A DNA stretch of 64,000 nt, from the NCBI GenBank assembly GCA_963662175.1, contig OY759215.1, forward strand, positions 13,629,079 to 13,693,078. Reading direction: 5' to 3'. The translations under genes and the position numbers were made by a program. The DNA is from Aradus depressus (taxonomy: Eukaryota > Arthropoda > Insecta > Hemiptera > Aradidae). The notes below the pieces were generated by a model, which was not told where the DNA came from, ran no database searches, and saw only the letters and a list, made by a program, of their open reading frames with translations. Below are positions 1 to 12,000 of this stretch, one piece after another; within the stretch, counting starts at the first letter, position 1; each line of letters begins with the position of its first letter.

Positions 1-8
1 CAGTAAGT
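1..8 (+). other. Probable splice donor of the preceding GDAP2 exon
   Basis: The window opens with CA followed by GTAAGT, a consensus 5' splice site, so bases 1-2 would be the end of an exon. The next exon at 1131 starts with two bases that complete a codon, so one base must come from upstream; an upstream exon ending in A would give AAG (Lys). This is inference because the exon body is outside the window. Confidence 0.45.
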
Positions 9-3000
9 CTCATTTTTCATGCCTTCAGTTGGATATCAGTTGTTCTTGTTCACCGTTTAAATTCTGCTATTGAATATATTTATTTTTTCGATTCCTTTTT
101 ACTAACAAGTACTGTACTATGATGTACCTCGTTAAAGACGGCCATTATCTAAACCTTGTTTTGTATTTTCTGATTTTTTACTGCCAATATTCCTGACGTT
201 TAATGATTCATTTTAATTATTTTATATTTCACCTCGTTACATTCTAATCAATTCTAAATTATATTTATTTTCCGTTTTAAAAATAAAATAAAACTATTTT
301 TCGAAAATTCGTGCCAAAATGAATGAAATTGAAGAATTTCAATCGCTGCTAAATTCAACGCAGTGTCATCTGAGTGGTAATTTTTCATTTTTTGTCACTT
401 TTTTTCCTTTTAACTTGCACGATAAAATTGAAAAATGTAATCTATAATTCATTTCACGCCAAAAATATCCCTTTGTATCGCCTACAACCTAGTTATTTTG
501 CATTGTTTACTCTCCCTTCGTTTTCGATGGGGAACTAACTTTTCTATTACTCTCCAACATACAAAGCCAAGTTATGGCTCCAGTGAAAGGTATGTTAGGG
601 GTGATTTCCTATCTGTCCTCCGCTATCATGTCAAATTTTGCTTTCAAAATCACTGTTTCAAAATTGTTTTTTTTTTTTTTTTTTTTTTTCGACAAATACT
701 ATGTGAAGGAATATGTAACTTTAGAAGGAAATCGAGGTTCTGTCGTGTAAAAGAAAATGCAAAATTTGGCCAACGTTTCGAAAACTATTTATTTTCTTCT
801 TCAGGGCCTTATAATGACGAGTGGATGTGTGTGGTCCACGTCCATCACCACACACATACACTCAAGTCATTATAAGGACCTGAAGAAGAAAATAAATAGT
901 TTTCGAAACGTTGGCCAAATTTTGCATTTTCTTTTACACGACAGAACCTCGATTTCCTTCTACATTGAAAAGATATTGTCGACTCTATTAATCAATATGC
1001 AACTACATGTATACCTAGTGTGCGCAGTTCACTAACGGGCTTACTATCAATCTTTATTATATTTTACTTATTTTTACATACAACTAAATAACACAATATT
1101 GTTCTAACAGATTTGTTTTGTTGTATACAGAGGATGACTGTTCTGTGATCGACCTGTCCAGTCAGTTTGATGTAATGGGAGACACATCCTTCACCCACAT
1201 GCAAGAGGATCTGGACCAACAGAGGCTACTTGGAGAGAGACACGTTCCAACAATAGACCCCTTCATCGCCAAGGAGATACACAATCGAGAGAGGTATTTA
1301 CCTAGTCATTGTCATAGAATCGAAGGACTTGCTCCAATAGAGTAACAAGTCCATACCTTTGGCGCTAAATGAGTGTTTCGATGTTGATTGAATAATGTTG
1401 CGCATGCATATCAAATCTACGATAGTTCATTAAAAAAATAATAAAATAAAAATATACTTGTATTTTTTTAATGAATGTCAGAAACAAATCAATTTTTTTT
1501 ATTTCATAATTAGGTATTAGTTCATAAAATCCATTTTGAAAAGGCTTCACCCTCATAAGACCACGTTTTTCAAATTATATGTTGTCTGTAAATTGACCAC
1601 TTGAGATAATAAGGCATTTAGTGATGTGTTAAAGCTTATTGATTGGAGAATTTATTGTGAAATTTGACAAGTTATGAGTGTAAATTTAGTGATAAATTTT
1701 TGTCTTGAAAAATGTATGTCGTAACGTAAGAAGTAGCTGTTTTTTTTTTTTTTTTTTTTCATTCTTTCAATAGTTGTTTGGCACACGTTAAGGCTTCAGA
1801 CACTTGAATAAAGAATTTTTATAGGACATTCTACGAGCTTTCGGATGGTGGTATCAAAAATACGTTTAGAGGGAAGGGTAGCTGAGTAAAAGTGATTTAT
1901 TAACCAAAAATCAACCAAAGACCAAAGTCAACCTGAATTCAAAGGCCATGGTTTAGGACATTTTGCTAAATCGGCCAGTGGGAAGGGGGGAGAGGGAGGG
2001 GGATTATGGGAAAGGCTCAACTCAAAAACCTCAATAACTGCCGATGTAATGAACGTATCCACATGAAATTTCATATTTGAAGTCAAAACCCAATGAAGGA
2101 CATAACGTGTCAAATTTCAGCGATTCTGGCCGAAGGGAAGGGGGCTTAATTCAAAAACTCTAATAACTGCCGATGTAAAGAATTTATCGACGCAAAATGT
2201 ATTATGAGGATTATAGGAGCCCCTATGTAAGTAAATTATTGAATATTAGCGCAAACGGTCGACTGGTTCTGAAGCGGGAGCAAAAACATTAATTGATTAA
2301 TTCGTTCTGGGGAAGTAATTCACCGACAACTTAATTTATGGTTTCCAGATTTACTTTGTGAAGCTCCATTCTAGGAATAGATAATTAAAATGCACAATTT
2401 CTTTGTCAAACTCCACTATATATTCTCAAAGACTCAACTTGTTTCGCCGTGTTAAGGCATTATCAAGAGTTTGTAAGTGACTCTTGATAATGCCTTAACA
2501 CGGCGAAACTAGTTGAGTATTTGAGAATATATAGTGGAGTTTGACAAAGAAATTGTGCATTTTAATTATCTATACCGACAACTTATTTTGTTCGTCTTGA
2601 GGGGAACTATTAGCCCTTAAAAATGTTCACACTGACTACCATTCACCCTATAAAAGGCAAACGTCATCTACACACTCACTGATTCAATTCAGAGATCTAT
2701 AATTATGAAATTTCACTGTGCACACAAAATCAAAATTTTGCCGTCATTCCCGATTTTTTAAATTAAAGTGACGAGGATTATTCTGCATAAATTATTCAGT
2801 TCTCCCAACCATGCCTACATATCCGATATACAGCACAATATGTTGTAACAAAGTTATTCACGGGCAACGCCAGGTGAACCTGCTTGTTCTATTTAAAGAG
2901 GTTTTTCGCGCTTATCTGTAGAGTGGTAGGGAGGTTTGTACTTCATTTGTTTAGAAGTTCTTTTTATTGAAGTAGTTCTGGTATTTGCCAATAGATTCCA

Positions 3001-6000
3001 CCACTAGCAAGTATATTGTCTCCCCATACGTGAATATTTTTATTTACTCGCTAGTAAATGTTTTAGGATACATAACTATTTCCTTATATTTATTGTTTTG
3101 TTTTTTAAAATATTTATTGTGAATTTTTTTATATTTTTTTGTTATTCTATAATATATAGTAAAAAAAATATATTATGATGTATTATTCAACTCAGTTCAC
3201 GAATTAGCCAACAGATGCCGCTACCTACTTCAAATACCCCTTTTGTAACTCTCACAAGGACATTTTTGAAATATGCAAAATGTTTTAGGAATACTTTTGA
3301 AACCATTTGACATATTGCATGTTCACTTAATATTTAACCTAAAATAGTTAACAACAGTTCTTGTTTCGTAATTTCGAAGTTAATCCGTTGAATGTTTAAT
3401 TGTCCACTTCTCAAATCATTTTAAGCAAGAGTTTGGAATATTGATTGACATTCTTGGACAGTGATGGAGAACTATGTGTATTTTTAGTTCAACGCCTTAT
3501 TAGATAATAGGTGAACTGTGGTATTACATCGGAAAAGGGATGAAATCACACCCACGAAAAATCATAGCATCGAAAAAAATGTCTTCATGTTCTTAAAACA
3601 TTTCGAAAAATGATTAGTCGTTACGCTGGTCTGGAAATATGTGTGTCATGCTCTTTGTGGCCATTTTCTACTCCCTTTTTAATCATCGAATTTTGTGAAA
3701 CTCAGAATGTAACGTAGAGGGAGTTCTCAGAGTTAGATTATCACTGGAAGCATGGCGTAGTGGTTATGCTCTCCTAAAAGTCTAACATTCATATCCACTT
3801 TTATAGAAAGCATTATCCGATTTGAACAAAGTTTAGTCTCAATGATTTTTTTTGTTATTCTCTAAAAAACTAAAATTAAGTGTTTTCATATTTATATTTT
3901 TAAGGGGTAGTTCACGTAAACTATTGTATTTTCCAAGATTTTCCCCACAAATGTTTTTGAAAAAATCTTGATGGAGGCTTAAGCTACCCCAGTTTGATCT
4001 ATTCACCATGTTAGATTTGTATTGAGACCTTGATATAGAAGTTATGCTCCTCTAAAGGTCCAACATACATATCCAGTTTTCTTGTAGAAAGAATTGTCCG
4101 ATTTGAATGAAATTTAGTATCTGAATTGTTGCCCATTCACTAAAATTCTAGCATTTCCAGAAATTTAATTTTAAGGGGTGGGGTTTACTTTAAAAATTGT
4201 TTCTCCCAAAATTCCGATTTTTGAAATCTTTATACCTCCTATGCACAATGATCGATTTTCATGAAACATAAGATGTTATCAGGCCCTAGAAGGGGATGAT
4301 TATCAATGAAAACAATTTTTCAATTCATATCCAAGTAGAGGATGGATTTTAATAGCGCTGTGCCCCTTCACATGTTTTTCAAAAACTTTTCGAGGGTGGC
4401 TTAAGCTAAGCTATCCTTGAGTGATCCTCTAAACGAATTAGATTTAAAAAATAATGATAAAATTACTTTTTCTTAAATATAGTCTATTTCACAAAATATA
4501 TATATAATAATATTATATGAAAGTATTTTCGGTATTGTAACCAGTATTTGTTAAGTTGCGCCTGAAGATAGTAGAAATACCGAAAGTGTTCCCATATTTT
4601 ATGTATGTTTTGAGAAATAGATTATATTTCTAAAAACATGTGTTTTTCTTTATTTTTTTATGTTTCACAATGCCACTGCAGAAAATGTTTAACTATTATT
4701 AAGAATTAGATTAGTATTGGAACGTTGTTGTAGTAGTTTTCCTTCTGTAAAGGCTAAACATACATATCGTCTTTCTTTGTGCTATTTGTATGAAATTCAA
4801 TATCTCCGAATTTATATTACCTTCATTTGAGAGCCTTGTCTAGGGAATTTTACATGGAAAGTTGTACCATTGAAATTGTAATGTTGTTCACGTATCTGCC
4901 AACAGGTTCCGCCACCTGCTTCCATTTTCGGAAGGTGTGCCCGTGTGGGAATAGGCAAACAGCAACACACAAAGTAGTGACGTACAACCCCATTTTCGGT
5001 TTCCCGCTATTATTTGAGGTTTTCCGCTACTATTGGCAGTTTTACACTAATACACCATACATTATTCACCACCCATTTTTTTTTTTTTTTAACCAACCAT
5101 TTCCTGAGTTTTCTGCAGTACTTAGTTTCGAAGTCGATCGTATAAATGTTGTTTTCGTTATTAGTATTTGATCTGTACGATAATTTTAATAAATTATCGT
5201 CCACTTTACATAATTCACTTTAAAATTTGCGTTAGCTATTAGTTCTAGAAGGACAATAGTTGTTTAAAATGAATGAGTAAAAATTCTCTATTAAAGGTTC
5301 TATTGATGTTTTTGGAGAAAATAACTGTTTGAAATACCAATATGATACTCAGCGCTCGCAACACTGAGATGCACTAGGGTTCGCTATATTGTGACAACTG
5401 TCCAGTATGAGCGGCATAGGAATTAGATATATGTGTGTGTGTGTATGTGACCATGGAATTTTAATCTCATAATCTGTTTCTCAGACTTTCTTTTTTTCAT
5501 GTCATGGACACATGTTGCCATTTGAACAAATGCTCAGTAGTCTATGTAGATGTGAAGGTAATGAGACATTTACTCCTCATGGGTGTTCCTACTTATTAGT
5601 GATGATGGGGTATGAGGGATGGATGACGAGCTAGTTCCTAATATAACTGGAATTGACCCTGACTAGGTCGGTTTGATCAATATTGAAGCTACATGCCTAC
5701 CTGCCTCCGGTCGGTTTTGTCTATTGGAGCCCAATGGCAGACCAATTATTTTTCACTTTCTCATTTCTCATCTACAACTTGAAAACCCAACTATATATAA
5801 TAATATTTAACTGACTAATAACTTGTCTTAGTGTATATCTTCTCTAATTGCCCTCTAAAGAAGAGGATCCCCGAAATAACACATCCCCTGTGTGATAACT
5901 TCTAAACTGACACATATAGAGATATAAAATGAATAAAAACGTATTTTTTTAAATAATATTTTCTATTTCACAAAATATAGGTTAGGTTAGGTTTTATGAC

Positions 6001-9000
6001 TCATGCCCGGGCTTTAACTCATTTATTTTTTTTTGCTTTTAAAAAAATAGGAATTACAAACATCTCGGGAAGCACTCCGAGTGTCTATGATACATCTGTT
6101 CTTTAGGTTAACTATTCCTTCTGTCAATCAAGATCTTGCTTTTATAGAACATATTCATTGAGTTGACTTCTATTTTCAAAACTTGACGTTTTGACTAGTT
6201 TAAATATAGAAGTTGAGTCAATAGATATGTTCTGATTGACAGAAAGAATAGTTAACCTAAAGAACTCATGTATTATAGACACTGATGATGGATGTGCTTT
6301 CCGAAACGTTTGTGATTGCTATTTTTTGGCAAAATATTAATGGGAGAAATAACGTAATAATGTATTGTGTATCATAAAATGTTTAACGAATTTTAATCTG
6401 TACAAGTTATGCTCTCCTTCTAACACAGGTTTTTTTTTGTATCTTTGATCTTATAGAAGTTTTTCTTTTGAATTCGATTTAAAAAAAAAATTTTTTACTA
6501 CTCTTCTTTCGTTCACAAGATAAAATATTGTGACTATCTTCTCGTCATGAAATTTTGCCTCACTCATTTGGTTTAAGAGTGTTTAATACATTTTTATGGA
6601 TGTTTTAGTATCAAGTTGTTTATGAAGAAGAAATGCATTTCCCATTTGTTTCATTTTAGTTTAATATTTTCATTTTTCAAATTTTGTCGTTTAACTGAAG
6701 ATTTTATATAGTTTGTAATACCAGAAAGTCACAAGATTATAAGCAACCCATTGACTTTATGTTACTATTACGAGTTATTGGCAGAATTACTACTCTGAGT
6801 GCAGCCTCGATTGTGCGGAGGCTTTGGTGGTTGTGTAGTTAGTGTTACTATCCTAGAGGAGCTTGACTGGTTGTGTAGTTAGTGTTACTGTCCTAGAGGG
6901 GCTTTACTGGTTGTGTGCTAACTATCCTAGAGAGGCTTTGGTGGTTGTGTGGTTACTATCCTAGAGGGACATTGGTGGCTGTGCGGTTACTATCCTAGAG
7001 GGACTTTTCTTGCGTAGTGGTTGTGTAGTTAGTGTTACTGTCCTAGAGGGACTTTGGTGGCTGTGTGGTTACTATCCTAGAGGGGCTTTGGTGGTTGTAT
7101 TGTTTCAGTTACTATCTTGAAGGGCAATCGAAAAAGGTACCTCAGAGCGAAAGCCAAAATTTCCACTGAAGCTACGGCCAGTCTTATAACAGTATCCTTG
7201 GACACTTGATCCTAGTTATTCTGGCTGCGAATTCATCAATGGACTGGACACTCATCCGGAAGTAACTATAAAATTTTTCCAGATTCTATCTCTAGTCCGT
7301 AAGAGAGGCAAGAAAGCTACCTCTTAGATGATTCAGTCAAAGGATGCACCCAATAATGCCTTCGCCTCTCCAAAATACTTTTGTTTATGATAGTAATAAC
7401 TTTTTCTCTGATACTAGTCCTTCTCAGTTGCCGGAAAGTCATAGAGTGGGGCGCTACATCTGTATGTATTCCTGCGGCACTGCACGTGTGTGCCGGGTCT
7501 GATGTACATATTTTAAATAAATAAAACAAACTTGTTTTTGAAATATTGTCTATTCCACTAAAGATATATATACATATATAACTACCGGTTTCGGCTTTAT
7601 ACCATCGTCAGGTCTAGTTATGAACTAAGTCAGTTTGCAGAGAGCGACCCTTCAAATAAATCTCAGGTCAAAGGGTGCTATTAAAACTTGGGAGTCCCCC
7701 GGCAGTACCGTTAGCTAACTCATGAAATATTTCTTAACAAAACCTAGTTCTAAATTTACATAAAACAATATCACTAGACTAGTAAGGGGAAAATAACAAA
7801 TAAATAAGAACAAATACAAGTAAATAATAAAAATTGAAATAAAATTAATAATAATATTAAGATTTAGATAACTTGAAACATATATGTGGAACCAAATATT
7901 AATAACAGATAATACAAACATATATGTGGAAACAGAACTGGTTTAGGGTGTTAACAAAGGGGAATAGTTGAAATAAATTTGGTCATTCATACAAATGTTC
8001 CTTTTGTTAGCTTTATTTATTTCTAATTGTTCTAAGCTATTAAGTAGCCTGCTTTTTGGGCAATAATGGAGATATTTGATGCCTGTAGAAACCGGTAGTT
8101 ATATATGTATCTATCTTTAGTGGAATAGACAATATTTCAAAAACAAGTTTGTTTTATTTATTTATTACAAGTTTCCACAATATGTCCGCGTTTCTCAACT
8201 TAGAAGTTAGTACATATTTTAGCTTCAGCTTCCCACAGGAACACTGCAGTGCCGCAATTTCAATTAATAGTTTTCCAAATGTTTAGTACATTTTTTTCTT
8301 CTTCGGCGCCGCAGGTACCGCTCACCATTAACTAGAATTGCGGCGCTGCAAAGTACACTTGCCTCTGTTAGGACTGCCCTCACACCTCTTACCTCACGTG
8401 TACATCTCCCTATAAGAGAGCTCATACTTTTTTCACTATAATTATATTTTATCCTTGTTATTTTAATATTTTAACCTTGTACATTATCATATTACCTTCA
8501 TCATGGAAGGCAAATAATTAGAATAATTATTTTTTTATGTGTCTGAGAATATCTGATAATTTGACTTGTTTTCAGGGGGTCGCAACTTTATAAGATCGGT
8601 GGTTTTCCTCTGAAAATATACCTCTAGTCATATTTGTAATGGACGTTCTATTTTTTGCTTCGGAGTCTAGATTTATCATCAAAATATTTTTTCATGAATC
8701 AGACTTAATTCTTAATCTCAATCATCTGGAATTTTTCTCGACGAATTTTGAAACTTGTTTTTCTTTCTCGTAAAAAATGAGCTTTGAACAAGAACAATCC
8801 GTTGAATACTCGCTGAGATATTCATTGTACGAATTTGACAACTAACTAAACTAAACAATTTTCCTGACTATATATACATATATTTTAACCATTCTCTTTC
8901 TGAAATTTTGCTGAGTTTCCAACGAATTAGCGTAACGGAAATGCAATTAATTTGTTGGTGAAAAAAATTTGTCCTAATTAGCTAAGGAAAAAAAGAAAAA

Positions 9001-12000
9001 ATTAGTTTAAAAAAAACATCTAATACCTTGTAAAACTATGACTTAAAAAACGACCTATTTTTACTTAGTTTTTTTTTTTTTTAATCAATAGAACGTACTT
9101 AAGTAATATGACTATGTTCGCCATCTTTTGCCCGGCAATAATAACCGAACACCGCGTTTGTACCCGCTGTAACTTTTAAACAATGATTTCAATTATTTGG
9201 AAGAATTTCTTGTAAGAAGGAAGATCAGATTCGTTAACTAGAAAAACCGGAAAACCGCAAAGGGGGCGCGGGATTGGTAGGGATAAATTTCGAAAAATTC
9301 TTAATTACGCGCTATGCTCTCGAATTCGCCAGTTTCGGTAAGAAATAGAGTATAGAGAGTTTTTGTTTAATTTGCGCCATACGTCTACGTTCATTAGAAG
9401 TCGATATATAGCGTTCGCGCGATTGGACATTAAAAATTACTACACAATTCTTTATTTAGATAGACAATTCTATCGTTATAGTTTTGCTCACTTTGCACAA
9501 AGAACCTGTTCTTGCTTTGAAAAAGATAAAGTTCGTTACCTAAAAACGTCTGACTACCGGAAGAGAGGAGAAATTAAAATTTTAAAAAGTAAGTAATTTC
9601 ATAGAGCAATTTATTTTAATTTTTTTTAATTTTAACATTATTATTATTTTTTACTTCCCCAGTTATACGAAGTATAGGAGTAGTTATGAAATCGGTCAGT
9701 AATTCGATGCAGAATTTTCAACGGAATTTCATGTTTTCCGACCTCCAAACTGAAAACAAAATTGACTATATGTGTGTCTGTGAACACAATAACTCCCGTT
9801 ATAATAAATGTATCGACACGAAATTTTATATGTGTGACCAAAACCCCATAAGGACAACACCTATCGATTTTCAGCCAAATCGGCCGAAGGGAAGGGGGAT
9901 TAGAGGGGGGCTCAACTTGAAAACCCCACTAACTACTGATGTATTGATTGTATCGACATGAAATTTCATATTTAACGTCAAAACCCAATGAGGACATATC
10001 CTGTCAAATTTCAATGATATCGGCCGAAGGTAAGAAGGGGTTCAAGGGAGGAGGGGGGGGGGGGGGGGGGGGGCTTAATTCAAGAACCCTAATTGTAATG
10101 AATTTATCGATACAAAATTCAGTATGAGGATTTGAGAGCTCTTTTGTAAGTCAAGTGTTGAATATTAGCGCAAACGGTTGAGTGGTTTTGAAGAGGAAGC
10201 GAAAATTTAATTGATTAATTCGTTCTGGGGAAGTACATTGAAGGTGATTCACCGACGACTTTTTTTTACTTTCTAATGAGTCTAAAAGAAGAGGTTTACC
10301 AAAAGTAACGAAAGTCTGTTCGGTTTGAACTTGTCGATTGGACATTTTATATGTTCAGGCTAATTCATAAATATTTTAGCCATATAGGTCAAACAGGTTA
10401 GAGGACATACAACATTTCAATAACCCTGTAGTTAAAAGAGCAATTTTTTTCCTCTGTTCCTACTTGCACAAATTATTTACATCCAACAAATGCTATGAAA
10501 TGAAATTTATTTTAATTTAACATTTTTGGCAAATGAAGTAGTAGTTACAACTCTGGCCTGCAAAAAAAAAAAAAATTTCGAGCCCTGACACCATTCCTGC
10601 TGATTCTTATGTAAAATGACCTCCTGAATCCGAATATGACCCCCGTTTTCCCGCATCACCCACCCGTTCCGGGGGAGCCCCCTTCCCCACCTTTTTTTAT
10701 CACTTTTCGATAATTTGATGGCCATGAATATGATGATTTGGAGGGGTGAAAAGATTTTAGCTGTAAATAATACTAAATAAATAAGTACCTTCATTTGGTG
10801 CTTGCTTTCCTTTTGTATCCTGAGGTAGAAGTAAGTTTCTCGTACCAAAAACCAGCAGTACTCTGCCAACATGCTCGCATTCCACTTCCCTGAAAATCTC
10901 CTCTCGAACCTATTGATCTCTTGAAGGAACCGTTCCCCGTGTTCATCCGAAACTGCTCCTAAATTTTCATGGTAGAAGTCCAGGTGTGAGTGAAGGAAAT
11001 GAACTTTAAAAGACATGTTGTTACACCCCATGGCCTTGTACGTTGACAGCAATTCCTCGACATGAGCCACATAATCATCTATTTTCTTGTTACCCAAAAA
11101 ATTCTCACACACATTTTGGAATGCAAGCCAAGCTCGTTTTTCTTTTCGATTTAGGTGTTCAATAAACGTCGAATCTCGGAAAAGTTGTCTAATCTGGGGG
11201 TCCGATTCAGATTATAATCTGTTTTAAATTGAAACAAAAAAAAAAAACACTTATTTCAATACTGTCAAAAATGCTAATTTTATGTATTAAAATGATTAAC
11301 AAGGATTTTTACGTTATTTAGAGAGAACGGAGTGTTTCATTTCCTACATCTTGTTCGATGTAAATATCTTGTTGAATCCCTCTTCTAAGAAAATTAAAAA
11401 CTTATATTACTTACATTAGCAAATTGGCCTCCCGTTGGTCTTATGTTTCATTTACAAAAATACTTTCTGAATTTGAAGAAAAAAACATATGGCACTATTA
11501 AACAAAGTGTAGTTAGATGTCCTGTCTTGCAGCATTTTGGAGATATTTGAGAAGTGATTATTTCACAGGTTGACAAATAACATGTAGTCTGACCTCTCAC
11601 ACATTTTTTATTTGTGAATTTCGAAATTTTTGAAATTAACCTAATTATTTACTAAAATATTTTAATTAGGTTAATTTCAAAAATTTTTATTTATCAGACT
11701 GCCTGAAGATGAGGGCAACTGCTAGCTAATACAAATAAAAAATCTGTGAGAGATCAGACTACATATTATTTGACAACCTGTGAAATATTTGACTGGTTCC
11801 ATTTGGGACGTACTATATCGAGTCAAGTTGAACCAAAGTGAGGAATGGCGATAACGATGGGAGGTGATTAAGAAGCTTTCAAAAGTTGAAAGCAATTAGT
11901 AAGCTAAAGAAGTACAATGGTTCTGTTTCCCTGAACATTTCTTTACTTGCACAGCTTTTCTTTACGAAGTATAGGGGAAGTTATTCAATTGGTCAAAAGT

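Noticed and set aside
319..376. Small exon starting ATGAATGAAATTGAAG with a possible donor
   Set aside because: It does not fit the GDAP2 phase and has no similarity to that protein; the exon at 1131 joins upstream without it.
5981..5996. Interstitial telomere-like TTAGG repeat
   Set aside because: The same sequence ends the SINE A copy at 53117 inside its target duplication, so it is the SINE tail.
6815..7125. CRISPR-like array
   Set aside because: Units are adjacent imperfect tandem copies without unique spacers; this is a minisatellite in animal DNA.
9653..9690. loxP-like half site (TATACGAAGT) in ACTTCCCC repeats
   Set aside because: Ten matching bases in a short palindrome of an insect repeat; no second half site, no recombinase. 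Coincidence.
9686..9961. 91-codon open frame, and similar frames at 1928-2113 (minus), 22590-22847, 36582-36770 (minus), 50240-50425 (minus)
   Set aside because: All lie inside ACTTCCCC repeats, with no frame kept between copies and no domain.
11698..11735. Hammerhead-like motif in the 11560 foldback
   Set aside because: CCTGAAGATG is present, but the GAAA half and helix I partner are missing.
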